DNA from: Variovorax paradoxus
GTDB lineage: Bacteria > Pseudomonadota > Gammaproteobacteria > Burkholderiales > Burkholderiaceae_C
NCBI RefSeq assembly: GCF_009498455.1
Contig: NZ_CP045644.1
Location: 5,831,001 to 5,895,000, forward strand
Direction of reading: 5' to 3'
Length of the DNA stretch: 64,000 nt
A program made the translations under genes and the position numbers. The first letter of the stretch is position 1. Each line of letters opens with the position of its first letter. A model generated the notes under the pieces. It searched no databases. It had not been told where the DNA came from and saw only the letters and a program-made list of their open reading frames with translations. Positions 52,043 through 61,143 of the stretch are shown here, piece after piece.

Positions 52043-54013
52043 ATGACGGCCATCAAGACAGTGCGCTTCCCGTGTGCAAGATCCTCGGGACCGCGGTACC
52101 TCCTTCACGCGGTCTTGATGATGGCTGCCTTCGTGGTGCTGTCGGCGTTGAGTGCCTGCGGCGGAGGCAGCGGCTCCTCGGGTGCATCGTTTGCGCTGCT
52201 TCCTCCGCCTGCCGGGCCCGCTTCGCCGCCCACACTGGTATCGATCCAGGTCGCCCCTGCCGACCCTCGCATTGCCGCGGGCACGTCGACTCAATTGGCG
52301 GCCACGGCCATCTACAGCGACAACACGCACACCGATGTCACGACGGGCGCTGAATGGACCTCCTCCGATGCGAGCGTGGCAACAGTGGACGCGTCCGGCA
52401 AAGCGGTCGGCGTTGCGGCGGGGCCGGCCACGGTCACGGCCAGCCTCGGCGGACAAAGCGGCAGCACGACGCTGACGGTGACACCCGCCACCGTGGTGAG
52501 CCTCGCGATCACGCCAGGCACCGCGACCATCGCCAAGGGAACGCGCACGCAGTTCGTCGCCACGGGCACTTTCTCGGACCGGACGACGCAGGACCTTTCT
52601 GCCGACGTGGCGTGGCATTCATCCAGCCTCGCGGTGGCGACGGTCGATGGAACCGGCTTGGCAAGTGGCTTGAGCGTGGGGAGTGCCTCGATCTCGGCGA
52701 CTTGCCAGAGTGCGAGCCTGTGCGCCTCGGCGCTCGCAGCAACGGCGACCCTCGACGTCAGTGCAGCCTCCCTGACCTCGCTGGCTGTCTCGCCCGCCAG
52801 TCCCAGCATTGCGCTTGGCACGACGCAGCAGTTCACCGCGATCGGAACGTACAGCGATCAAACCACGCAGGATCTCAGTGCGCAGGTCAGCTGGACCTCG
52901 AGCGACGTCTCGAAGGCGGTCGTGAATGCCCTCGGCCTGGCGACGTCGTCGGGAATCGGCCTGACAACCATCCAGGCCACCATGGCCGGGACGACGGTCG
53001 GCACGGCGACGCTGGTCGTCACCCCGGCAACCCTGACATCCATCGCGGTGACGCCCTCGTCGGCGAGCGCCACGATCGGTGGAACTTCCGGGGGCAAGAC
53101 GCAATTCACCGCGACGGGAACCTATAGCGATGGCGGCACGCAAGACATCACAAGCCTGGTGACGTGGACGTCCGATGCGCTTTCCGTCGCAACCATCAGC
53201 AACGCCTCGGGAGCGACAGGTCTCGCAACCAGCGTGGCTGGTGGTCAGGCGACCCTCACGGCGGCACTGGGCAGCATCAGCGCAAGCGCGCCGCTGACCG
53301 TGGAGCCCAAGACGGTGTTCTCTGCGTCGGGAACTGCGACCTGGACCGTGCCGGCAGGCGTCACATCCGTGCAGGTCGTCGCCGTTGGCGGCGCTGGCGG
53401 TGCGAGCTTTTCCATCAATGGCGGCAAAGGCGGTCGGGTGAGCGCGTTGTTGGCAGTCACGCCGGGCGAAGCACTGAACCTCTTCATGGGCGGTGGTGGT
53501 GGCAGCCGTGCCGGCAACGGCATCGGCGGCATCGGCGGAGGCGGCTCGAGCCCCGACGGTGCTGCGGGTGGCGGTGGTGGCGCGACGACCCTCGCGCGAG
53601 GCGCCACGGTGTTGCTCATTGCCGGCGGCGGCGGGGGTGCGGGCTCCAGCGCTGGCGGGACCTCCGGCGGTGACGGCGGAGGAAATGGCGCGGCCTCGGG
53701 AGCCCCGGGCTCCGGCCAGGGTGGTGGTGCTGGCGGGAGCGGTGGGAGCGGCGGACAGGGAGGAATCGGCAGCATCTCGCCGGGGGAGGCCGGCACCAGC
53801 ACCCATGGTGGTGACGGCGTCTTCTTCGGAGGCGGCGGAGGCGGCGGCTTTGGCGGCGGCGGGGGCGGCGGTTTCAACGGCAACTACGGCGGTGGCGGCG
53901 GCGGTGGCGGCAGTACAGGCCCCAGCGGCGCGACTTATGCGACCGGTGGCTCAGCCAGCGTCGGCGGGACCCGGGGCCGTGGCGATGACGGTTCGGTCAC
54001 GCTCACCTATTGA
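52043..54013 (+). CDS. Big-domain lipoprotein with glycine-rich C-terminus
   Basis: 656-residue predicted outer-surface or periplasmic lipoprotein: signal LMMAAFVVLSALSACGGG with lipobox LSAC (Cys about residue 39). Four consecutive Big_2-type Ig repeats (about 65-430), each with ATxTYSD-like, WTSSDxSVATV-like and TVTP endings. From about residue 440 the sheet motif TATWTVPAGVTSVQVVAVGG opens a domain with roughly 200 residues dominated by Gly, ending in GDDGSVTLTY. The ribosome site is weak. Likely an adhesion or cell-surface structural protein; this is inferred from architecture. Confidence 0.82.
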   Translation: MTAIKTVRFPCARSSGPRYLLHAVLMMAAFVVLSALSACGGGSGSSGASFALLPPPAGPASPPTLVSIQVAPADPRIAAGTSTQLAATAIYSDNTHTDVTTGAEWTSSDASVATVDASGKAVGVAAGPATVTASLGGQSGSTTLTVTPATVVSLAITPGTATIAKGTRTQFVATGTFSDRTTQDLSADVAWHSSSLAVATVDGTGLASGLSVGSASISATCQSASLCASALAATATLDVSAASLTSLAVSPASPSIALGTTQQFTAIGTYSDQTTQDLSAQVSWTSSDVSKAVVNALGLATSSGIGLTTIQATMAGTTVGTATLVVTPATLTSIAVTPSSASATIGGTSGGKTQFTATGTYSDGGTQDITSLVTWTSDALSVATISNASGATGLATSVAGGQATLTAALGSISASAPLTVEPKTVFSASGTATWTVPAGVTSVQVVAVGGAGGASFSINGGKGGRVSALLAVTPGEALNLFMGGGGGSRAGNGIGGIGGGGSSPDGAAGGGGGATTLARGATVLLIAGGGGGAGSSAGGTSGGDGGGNGAASGAPGSGQGGGAGGSGGSGGQGGIGSISPGEAGTSTHGGDGVFFGGGGGGGFGGGGGGGFNGNYGGGGGGGGSTGPSGATYATGGSASVGGTRGRGDDGSVTLTY

Positions 54014-54656
54014 ACTTCGCCGGCAGACGTCAACAGCGCCGGGCCAGGTCTTCGCGGACGCTGGCCGTCCGTTGGCGCTCGACATAGCCTGTGCCCCAGC
54101 CCACAGCGGCGAAGCCTGGAAACAGCCAGACGGCGATGTTGTGCAAGTCGGGCGTGGTCACTGTGGCGCCTTGCACTGCTTGTGCACGCGTGCCGGTCGG
54201 TCCACAAAAGCAAGAAGGAAGCTACGCAGCGAAACCTGACATTCAGCTTTGAGAGCCCGACTTCCGGACTCAGCGCTGGCGTTCCGCTTGCTCTGAAATC
54301 CCTTGTGCGATCACCGCCCGATGCTGAGGTGTTTGACAGTCGACTCCAGCTTGGAATGGCCGAGCTGCAACTGGACAGCGCGCAGTTTCCTGGTGCGCCT
54401 ATAGATCAAATTTGCCTTCGTGCGCCGCATCGAGTGCGTCCCGTCATCAGCAGGATAAAAGGCTGATTGATGGCGGCGGGTTGCTTTATCTGTTGCGTGA
54501 GCATGCGGGGACTTCTACGCGTGTTCGGCCTCAGGAACGGGGATGAATTGGTCTGACACGAGAAGCCTCGGTCCAGCCGATTGGTAGTGGGTGCGAACGC
54601 GCGTATGCTTCGATGCCAGGTCGGTCGCGAACGCCTTTTCGCGAAGGAATCGAGCA
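54014..54656. other. 643-bp region of decayed mobile DNA
   Basis: No intact gene. AT content is higher than in the neighbouring operons. It contains the integrase remnant annotated separately, on the strand opposite the flanking genes, and marks the border between core-like and accessory DNA. Confidence 0.6.
54311..54454 (-). pseudogene. tyrosine integrase C-terminal remnant
   Basis: A 47-codon frame reads DDGTHSMRRTKANLIYRRTR, then LRAVQLQLGHSKLESTVKHL, ending SIGR-stop. The HxxR and LGH motifs of a tyrosine recombinase catalytic domain are recognisable. The position where the catalytic Tyr is expected is His (STVKHL for the usual STVRYL), and the upstream catalytic domain is missing. So it is a dead relic of an integrated element. 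Confidence 0.7.
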
Positions 54657-55643
54657 ATGCCCACGAAACCCACCCCGTCACACTCCGCAGCCTCCAGTGG
54701 CTTCGAATGGTGGCGGTCGTTGGAGCCGGCCGGATCCGCAAACACAGACAAGCTCGAAGTGCCAGCCACGTCGTTGCTGGACATGGACTGGTGCGCGATT
54801 CGGCACTTTTCGCTCGGGACGGTTCCTCACCTCGTCGACTACCAAATGGACGCGCACACCCTCATGATCTTCGACCGCGGAAGTTTCGTCGAAGGCGTCA
54901 GAGGGATCGAAGGTGAGCGGTTCGCCGCATCCGGCCCGCTCGACATCGGCATCGACGTCGTACCCGCGCGCGCGCGCTTCAGAGGCCGCGCGGAGCCGGG
55001 GAGCAACGTGGGGTGCACCACGGTCTCCATCTTTCCGGACCGGCTGGACGAGGCGATGAAAGAGTCCCTGGGCGTCAACGCAGGGCTCCGTCCCTCGATC
55101 GCGCTGCAAGGCGAGTTGCTCGCTCCGCTGGCGGTCAGGCTGCGGCAACTGAGCCGGCCCGAAAACCTCGTGGCGAACAACAGCCTCTACCTTGAGTCGA
55201 TGTGCATGGTCCTCTGTCGAGAGCTGTTGCTCGCCCAGCAGCAGACCCACGAAGGGCGCGTTGCGCGACCTGTCGGTGGCCTTTCTCCCCGCGCGCAGCG
55301 GCAGGTCAAGGAGTTTCTTCGGGAGAACCTGGACCAGAAGGTTGAGTTGCAAGCGCTGGCCGCGCAGGCGGGTGTCAGCCCGTTCCATTTTTCGCGTGCC
55401 TTCAAGGTCTCCTTCGGGCTCCCACCGCACAAATACCTACTGAGCCTCAGGATCCAGCAAGCGGCGACCCTGTTGCGTGGCACTCGAGAGCCCATCACCG
55501 ATGTCGCCCTGAGCGTTGGTTTTTCCTCTTCCGGCGAGTTTGCGCGCGCTTTCAGGCAAGCAATGAATTGCACGCCGCGCGAATTTCGTCAGGCGAACGC
55601 CGGCACCGATGAAAGCGGCCTGAACACGCAGGGCAATCGCTGA
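54657..55643 (+). CDS. AraC-family transcriptional regulator
   Basis: 328 residues. An N-terminal effector domain of about 220 residues (LLDMDWCAIRHFSLGTVPH) is followed by an AraC C-terminus with two HTHs: LDQKVELQALAAQAGVSPFH with FSRAFKVSFGLPPHKYL, and ITDVALSVGFSSSGEFARAF ending in the family signature CTPREFRQ. AAGGAA lies 9 nt before the ATG. It directly precedes the dioxygenase/monooxygenase genes on the same strand and probably activates them in response to an aromatic effector. Confidence 0.88.
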   Translation: MPTKPTPSHSAASSGFEWWRSLEPAGSANTDKLEVPATSLLDMDWCAIRHFSLGTVPHLVDYQMDAHTLMIFDRGSFVEGVRGIEGERFAASGPLDIGIDVVPARARFRGRAEPGSNVGCTTVSIFPDRLDEAMKESLGVNAGLRPSIALQGELLAPLAVRLRQLSRPENLVANNSLYLESMCMVLCRELLLAQQQTHEGRVARPVGGLSPRAQRQVKEFLRENLDQKVELQALAAQAGVSPFHFSRAFKVSFGLPPHKYLLSLRIQQAATLLRGTREPITDVALSVGFSSSGEFARAFRQAMNCTPREFRQANAGTDESGLNTQGNR

Positions 55644-55843
55644 GCCATTGCCAGGGACAGCTGTCCCGGGCCCGCGCATGAATGCGCAAGAAATCCCAAT
55701 TTCAGCAAATTTCGCCAAGCGGCAAAGGCCTCCGGCGCCGAACCTATGGCCCTGGCTCGTCGCTGCAGGCTTGGCTGAGGACCTCACCGACCGACATCGC
55801 AGTCGAGCCTAACCAGACGCCAGTCGTCAAAGAAGGAGACCGC

Positions 55844-56425
55844 ATGTCATCAGTTATTCGGCCGAGCAGTTTTGCTCACGTGGTCTATCGAACGTATCGC
55901 TTTGAACAGATGGTGGATTGGTACTGCAAGGTGCTCGGCGCCACGGTGCAGCACCGCAACCCCGCCCTCGCATTCCTGACGTACGACGGAGAACACCATC
56001 GAGTCGCTTTGATCAACCTGGAGGTGGTCAAGCCCGCCAGCACGCCAGGCAACGTTCGCGCCGGCCCCGGCGTGGACCACGTGGCCTACGGCTTTGTGTC
56101 GCTTTCCGAGTTGCTGGCGAACTACGAGCGGCTGCAGGCGCTCGGCATCGCGCCCTACTGGGCCATCCATCACGGGGTGACGGTCTCCCTGTACTACGCC
56201 GATCCCGACGGCAATCAGATGGAGTTCCAGGTCGACAGCTTCGCCTGCGTTGACGCAGCGAACGACTTCATGCAAAGCCCTCATTTCGACACTAACCCGA
56301 TCGGGGTCGAGTTCGACCCAGACGAGATGCTGGCAGGGCTTCGTTCGGGCATCGCGGAAAGCGAATTCCTCTTCCGCAAGAGCGACCTGCCGGTAGCGCC
56401 GATCCGCGGATCGATGGCGCTGTGA
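55844..56425 (+). CDS. VOC-family extradiol dioxygenase-like protein
   Basis: 193 residues of the vicinal-oxygen-chelate fold, single module. Metal ligands of the 2-His-1-carboxylate set are visible: His in SSFAHVVYRTY, His in GPGVDHVAYGF and Glu in GNQMEFQVDSF. Extradiol enzymes use Fe(II) to open catechol rings. At 193 residues it resembles small one-domain extradiol or glyoxalase-like proteins rather than two-domain BphC. AAGGAG lies 6 nt before the ATG at 55844. The monooxygenase follows 47 bp downstream, suggesting hydroxylation followed by ring cleavage. Confidence 0.8.
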   Translation: MSSVIRPSSFAHVVYRTYRFEQMVDWYCKVLGATVQHRNPALAFLTYDGEHHRVALINLEVVKPASTPGNVRAGPGVDHVAYGFVSLSELLANYERLQALGIAPYWAIHHGVTVSLYYADPDGNQMEFQVDSFACVDAANDFMQSPHFDTNPIGVEFDPDEMLAGLRSGIAESEFLFRKSDLPVAPIRGSMAL

Positions 56426-56472
56426 TCTGAAGCCTTCATTCCCCCGATCCAATCATCCAACGGAGACATCTC

Positions 56473-58320
56473 ATGAAGACCATCGAAACCCCCATCCTGA
56501 TCTGCGGCGGCGGCGGTGCAGGCCTCAGCCTGTCCACGTTCCTGTCGGCGCAAGGCATCGAATCGATGCTGGTCGAGCGCCATTCCGGCACCTCGCACTT
56601 GCCCAAGGCGCACTACCTGAACCAGCGCACGATGGAAATCTTTCGGGAGCATGGCATCGCCGACACGATCTATCAGCGCGGCACGCCGTTCGAGAACATG
56701 GGTTGCGTGGTCTGGTTGACCTCCCTCGGGGGTGACGGCCCGCAGGATGGCAAGACGATCTATCGAATGGATGCCTTCGGCGGCGGCTGCACGAAAGCGG
56801 TGTACGAGGCCGACAGCCCTTCGCGTTCCGGCAACCTTCCCCTGCTTCGCCTGGAGCCCGTGCTACGCGAATTCGCTGAGAAGAGCCCGCTCGCGAAGGT
56901 CCACTTCAGCCACGAGATGATGGGCTTCGAGCAGGACGACAGCGGCGTCACCTCGATCGTGAGGAACCTTCTGAGCGGCGAAGAGTTCAAGGTGCGCTCG
57001 CAGTACCTCGTCGGCGCAGACCGGGGCCGCACCGTCGGTCCGGCCATCGGCGTCAACCTCGAGGGCCAGACCAATCTAGTCGACATGGTGAGCACGCATT
57101 TCAGCGCCGATTTGTCCAAATACATCGACGATGACAGCCCGCTGATCCGCTGGTTCATCAATCCGGAGGGCGGCGGCGGCTGGGGCAGTGGCGCCATGGT
57201 GACCATGGGCCCGACGCATTGGGACCGGCATTCGGAGGAATGGGTGTTTCACTTCGCATTTCGCCCAGGTGATCCCGATTTCGACGAAAGCCTGATCGTC
57301 CCCCGGATCCGCGAACTGCTCAAGGTGCCGGAGTTGGACATTCAGATTCACAAAGTGAGCCATTGGATCGTCGAATCGGTCCTTGCCGACAAGTACCGTG
57401 GCGGCCGTTGCGTCGTCATCGGCGATGCCGCGCACCGCCATCCGCCTACGACCGGCCTGGGCCTGAACTCCGGCATCCAGGATGCGCACAACCTCGCATG
57501 GAAACTTGCCGCGCTGGTGCGCAACCAGGCCGGCGACCACCTGCTCGATTCCTACGAGCAGGAGCGCAGACCGGTGGCGGCACGCAACACACGCTGGGCA
57601 CTCTTCACCTTCATGAACCACTTTGTCACCGACGCAGGATTTGGCCTTGTCGCCGGCGCACCGCCGGAGGTGCAGGTGGCGGCCTTCCGTATGCTGATGG
57701 TCGACGGCTACGAAGGCGATTGGGCACGCGCGCGCATGCAGGAGGTGCTCGCGACGCAGCGGATGGAATTCTGTGCACACGATCTCGAACTGGGCTTCGC
57801 CTACGACGGCAATGCCGTCGTGCCCGACGGGACGCCGGAGCCTGCACGGGCCACGATGGGCGACGTATACACGCCGACCACCCGGCCCGGACATCGCCTG
57901 CCGCACGCCTGGCTGACGCAGAACGGCAAGCGTGTGTCGACACATGACATTTGCGGCCGCGGTCGTTTCGTATTGCTGGCTGGCGCAAAAGGCGGAGCAT
58001 GGAAAGAAGCGGCTCGCATTGCCGCCAGGCAGTGCAACGCAGACGTGCAGGCCTACGTCATCGACGTGGCGGGCGACTTGGAGGATGCGGACGGGTTGTG
58101 GGCACGCCTGCGGCAGATCGAGGACGACGGCGCGATTCTCGTACGACCCGATGGGCATGTGGGATGGCGTGCCGCCAGCCTGCCTCTGAACCCAGGCGAA
58201 GCCTTGAGCAAAGTGATCGGCCGCATCCTAGGACAGGTCACTGGCAATGAAGACAACACGCACCACAGCGCCGTCGAGGCCGCCGTAGCGGTCGCGGCAT
58301 TGGAAGTCGAGGCCTCGTGA
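56473..58320 (+). CDS. FAD-dependent aromatic hydroxylase, TfdB/PheA-like
   Basis: 615-residue flavoprotein monooxygenase of the PHBH fold. The FAD motif ILICGGGGAGLSLSTFLSAQ, the ribose-binding stretch YLVGADRGRTVGPAIG (usual GADGxRS) and the second FAD block CVVIGDAAHRHPPTTGLGLN are present. A C-terminal thioredoxin-like domain (RFVLLAGAKGGAWKEAA) is typical of phenol and dichlorophenol hydroxylases. The substrate is probably a phenol or hydroxylated aromatic acid. Its stop overlaps the next start (GTGA). Confidence 0.87.
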   Translation: MKTIETPILICGGGGAGLSLSTFLSAQGIESMLVERHSGTSHLPKAHYLNQRTMEIFREHGIADTIYQRGTPFENMGCVVWLTSLGGDGPQDGKTIYRMDAFGGGCTKAVYEADSPSRSGNLPLLRLEPVLREFAEKSPLAKVHFSHEMMGFEQDDSGVTSIVRNLLSGEEFKVRSQYLVGADRGRTVGPAIGVNLEGQTNLVDMVSTHFSADLSKYIDDDSPLIRWFINPEGGGGWGSGAMVTMGPTHWDRHSEEWVFHFAFRPGDPDFDESLIVPRIRELLKVPELDIQIHKVSHWIVESVLADKYRGGRCVVIGDAAHRHPPTTGLGLNSGIQDAHNLAWKLAALVRNQAGDHLLDSYEQERRPVAARNTRWALFTFMNHFVTDAGFGLVAGAPPEVQVAAFRMLMVDGYEGDWARARMQEVLATQRMEFCAHDLELGFAYDGNAVVPDGTPEPARATMGDVYTPTTRPGHRLPHAWLTQNGKRVSTHDICGRGRFVLLAGAKGGAWKEAARIAARQCNADVQAYVIDVAGDLEDADGLWARLRQIEDDGAILVRPDGHVGWRAASLPLNPGEALSKVIGRILGQVTGNEDNTHHSAVEAAVAVAALEVEAS

Positions 58321-58760
58321 CAATCCACGCCGCGATCGCCGAAGCCGGCGCGGCGCAGGTCGCGCAGGCCGAATGCTCGCGTCTGTTCGTCGACTTCGCG
58401 AACGCCATGGATCACCACGATCACTCGCGGGTGATGGATCTCTTCTCGGAGGACGCGGTGCTCGAACGCCCCGCAAGCGTGCTGCGCGGAAGGCAGGAAA
58501 TCAGCGGCTTTGTGCTGCAGCGCCCACGGCACCACGTGACGCGGCATCTCTGCACGAATCAGGCCATCGACGTGCTCTCCAACGAGCGCGCGACGGGACT
58601 CGCCTACGTCCTGTTCTTTCAGGCTCCGAACGAAGGGGCTGCCCTCCTGCCGCTGCGGATGCCGAATCCGGCGCTGGTGGAATACCGCGCAGCTTTCATT
58701 CGTAATGAGGATCGATGGCGAATAGATGCGCTCGCGATCACAGTGATCTTCTCAAACTGA
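58317..58760 (+). CDS. SnoaL-like / NTF2-fold protein
   Basis: 147 residues of the NTF2-like group: CSRLFVDFANAMDHHDHSRV, MDLFSEDAVLERP and AAFIRNEDRWRIDALAI. Such small alpha+beta barrels act as isomerases, dehydratases or ring-hydroxylase beta-like partners. The start is GTG at 58317 within the GTGA overlap with the hydroxylase gene, so it is probably functionally linked to it. No specific reaction can be given. Confidence 0.78.
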   Translation: MTIHAAIAEAGAAQVAQAECSRLFVDFANAMDHHDHSRVMDLFSEDAVLERPASVLRGRQEISGFVLQRPRHHVTRHLCTNQAIDVLSNERATGLAYVLFFQAPNEGAALLPLRMPNPALVEYRAAFIRNEDRWRIDALAITVIFSN

Positions 58761-59566
58761 TTCGCACCGCGATAGTCATGATTCCCTGGCCTGGACTCCA
58801 CCAGAAACGCGCGGCGGAATTTGTTGGCCGATGACACATTGGCGAAGCGGTAGGAACAAGTGCGAGTTCGTTTCGGCCGAAAACGGTCGTTCTGAGTAGG
58901 CACCGAAAACCACAACAAGTCGAGGGGCCCGGCCTCGGATAGACAGCGGCCGTGCGAGCCGGCGTCCGTCGAACGTCAGATAACTATCGGAGTTGTCGCT
59001 CATGCCGACTATCGCGAGTGACTCTGACCAGTCTAAATCGGGCATCGACATAGGACGTATAAAGTGATTTCGCGCACCAATTTCGGAAGTTCTGTACCTT
59101 CGCTCCGTGGAGCAGATGCCTCAGGCTCCTTGCCGAAACCACTGACTACGACGACGGTTGGCGGGCGACTTCACTCGCATCTCCCCATTGGAAATGCCGC
59201 GACCACCAGCCTACCCTTGTTGTCGTGCAGCGCAGTTTCGGGAAACGCGATGCGCATTCTTTCCAAGCTTGATCACTGTGAGCGTCCTGCCATCCCATCT
59301 TGACCGGCCTCACGCGGGTCACCTGGACTGCAGTTGTGCTCCGACGTAGGCAACGCACTCCACGAGGTTGAGGGCGGCCAGCAGCAAGAACTTCTCGGCG
59401 TCAGTTGTCACGCGCAGCAGGTCGTGCTGGCCAAGGTGGCCATACACAAACGCCAGCAAGGCGTGCCAGCCAGGACGACCAGGAAGCCATTTCAATCAAC
59501 TTTCAGGCGCCGCACCACCCAGGCGTAGCGGGTCTCGCCGATGACGATCTTGCGCGGGCTCATGCG
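58761..59566. other. 806-bp gene-poor region with coding remnants
   Basis: No convincing intact gene. A 91-codon minus-strand frame (58776-59051) has no recognisable domain. At 59492-59563 a 23-codon minus-strand frame (MSPRKIVIGETRYAWVV) starts inside the end of the next gene. Another frame ending at 59319 reads FVYGHLGQHDLLRV and EKFLLLAALNLVECVA. These look like pieces of a frameshifted downstream gene. Origin unknown. Confidence 0.4.
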
Positions 59567-60577
59567 TCAGCTGTGGTCGACATAGCCACCCAGCCGGCCG
59601 CAGTGCAGGCAGCCGAAGACGAACACCGCAGTGCCGCGCTTGCGCGACGGCGTGTCGAGCAGCCATTGCCAATTGGTGTCGCCGCCGAGGTCCGCTTCGT
59701 CGCAGATGGCGCGAACGAAGTCGCTGCCCGCCTCCGACGCGAGCAGGGCACGGTCGACATGCTCGATCTCTCCGAGAAAGCGGCCGGCGTCGTTGCAGTG
59801 TGCCCACCACTGCTCTTGCTGGTAGCTGAAGAAGCTGGGCGTGCGTTGCGACACCTCGGCCAGCACGGCGGCGGGCAACTCGACCTCGCCCATGCCGATG
59901 GACGCCACGTCGTTGAACTCGCCGTCGAACTTTGCCGCGGCCGAACCGTCGGCGATGCACCAGGGGCAGAAGTGCGATGTGTCGCCCACCGCGTAGAAGC
60001 TGCCGCCGTAGATGTAGCCCGTGGCCTTGCCGCAGCATGCGCAGGCCTCGCCCGACGTGCGCACCACGCCCGACGCGAAGGGGTCGGCGTAGTAGCGGAA
60101 CCCGGGCAGCGCACGCGCAGGGTCGGGCTGCACGGCTTCGGGTTCACGCGCCTGGTCGATGGCGGCCCGCAGGTCGGCTGCATACGGCTCGCACCACGTG
60201 CCGGCGATCGCGTTGAACATGAAGACTTCTTCAGCCACCACGCCCGTCACCTCGTCCCGCAGCACGAACAGCTGCTGCAAGAGCGTGTAGTCGTGCGCGA
60301 TGCTGATGCCGTTGCGCGCAAAACGCGCGTCTTTCAGCGCCAGTTTGGTGTAGTGCGCGATGTCTTCGCCGGTTCGCTTCATTTGCTTGCGGTCGGTCGC
60401 GTCGAAGACCGGGTGCAACTGCCATTCGCCGTCGCTGCGGCGCGGGTCGCCGAAGGTGCCGCCGTTGGAAGCCGCGTAGCAGGCCTTGAGAACCGGCGGC
60501 AGTACGACACCGAGCTTTTTTTCGAGTGCATGGAGTGCGCTGTCGGGGGCGGGCGGCGGTGGACGGTATCGGGACAT
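59567..60577 (-). CDS. SMI1/KNR4-CbrC (UPF0167) fusion protein
   Basis: 336 residues. The N-terminus (about 10-130) has an SMI1/KNR4-like opening (LHALEKKLGVVLPPVLKACY, then ASNGGTFGDP). From about residue 160 it matches CbrC/UPF0167: FRYYADPFASGVVRTS, ACACCGKATGYIYGG, CPWCIADGSAAAKFD and RTPSFFSYQQEQWWAHC, with CxxC pairs that may bind zinc. CbrC gives colicin E2 tolerance in E. coli, and SMI1 domains are common in toxin-immunity proteins, so an immunity-like role is plausible but unproved. The start at 60577 lacks a ribosome site, and the frame stays open into an IS66 fragment upstream. Confidence 0.75.
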   Translation of the reverse strand: MSRYRPPPPAPDSALHALEKKLGVVLPPVLKACYAASNGGTFGDPRRSDGEWQLHPVFDATDRKQMKRTGEDIAHYTKLALKDARFARNGISIAHDYTLLQQLFVLRDEVTGVVAEEVFMFNAIAGTWCEPYAADLRAAIDQAREPEAVQPDPARALPGFRYYADPFASGVVRTSGEACACCGKATGYIYGGSFYAVGDTSHFCPWCIADGSAAAKFDGEFNDVASIGMGEVELPAAVLAEVSQRTPSFFSYQQEQWWAHCNDAGRFLGEIEHVDRALLASEAGSDFVRAICDEADLGGDTNWQWLLDTPSRKRGTAVFVFGCLHCGRLGGYVDHS

Positions 60578-61143
60578 GGCGCTGAAGGATGGGCCCACGG
60601 GGGGCAATCCAATGTTGATAAACGTGTTTATATCCGCCTTCCATCGCCACAGCAGGTTGGCGTTGATGCCATGGGCCATCGCAACCGCGGCCATTGACAT
60701 GCCGGACTGCGCGCAGGCTGCCGCGGCACCCGCATGAAACCATAACTCTCCAAGGTTTGAGGGCCGGTTCAGAGTTGAAGTGGACACGAGGCTCCTATGT
60801 CCCGATCCGGCTTTCAAGATGGTTGGACTGGACGCTCACTGATCACTGGCCTTTCGACGCATCCTTCGTCTCCTGATCCGACTTTTCCGACATGGCCAAC
60901 CGTTCGGGGGCCTTACCGTCGCGATCGAAATTCTGCAAGCAGGCAGATTTCCCCGCCGCCTGCCCCCTCCTCCTGTCCCTGAGCTTGAGAGCGTGGTGCG
61001 CCCTGCCCACAGCACCTGCCACGCAGTTCCCGGGTTCAAAAAAGTCGATTGACCTTCCCAGCGTGGCAAGCCGGATAAACGCAACGGGAGCTGCTTCAGC
61101 TCGGAAAAAACCAAATCGACTCCCGTCGCGAAAGGCAAGAAAG
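60578..61143. other. 566-bp region with IS66 fragment and efflux promoter area
   Basis: Contains the IS66 TnpA remnant (annotated separately) and then about 365 bp before the efflux adaptor gene with no recognisable gene, operator palindrome or regulator. A divergently encoded TetR or LysR regulator, common for RND operons, is absent here. Confidence 0.5.
60638..60727 (-). pseudogene. IS66 TnpA (orfA) remnant
   Basis: A 30-codon piece reads AAAACAQSGMSMAAVAMAHG, then INANLLWRWK, matching the helix-turn-helix of IS66-family TnpA proteins (CAQxGxSVAxVAMAHGINANLL). It is open and in frame with the downstream SMI1-CbrC gene. No other IS66 genes or terminal repeats are visible, so only a relic remains. 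Confidence 0.65.

Noticed and set aside
52619..53806. 395-codon minus-strand frame opposite the Big-domain lipoprotein
   Set aside because: Arg/Ala/Gly/Asp-rich shadow of the repetitive glycine codons; no ribosome site or motif.
53480..53960. Glycine-codon repeats considered as a CRISPR-like or satellite array
   Set aside because: The repeats are coding GGN-rich triplets without constant units or spacers. No CRISPR array or cas gene was seen in the window.
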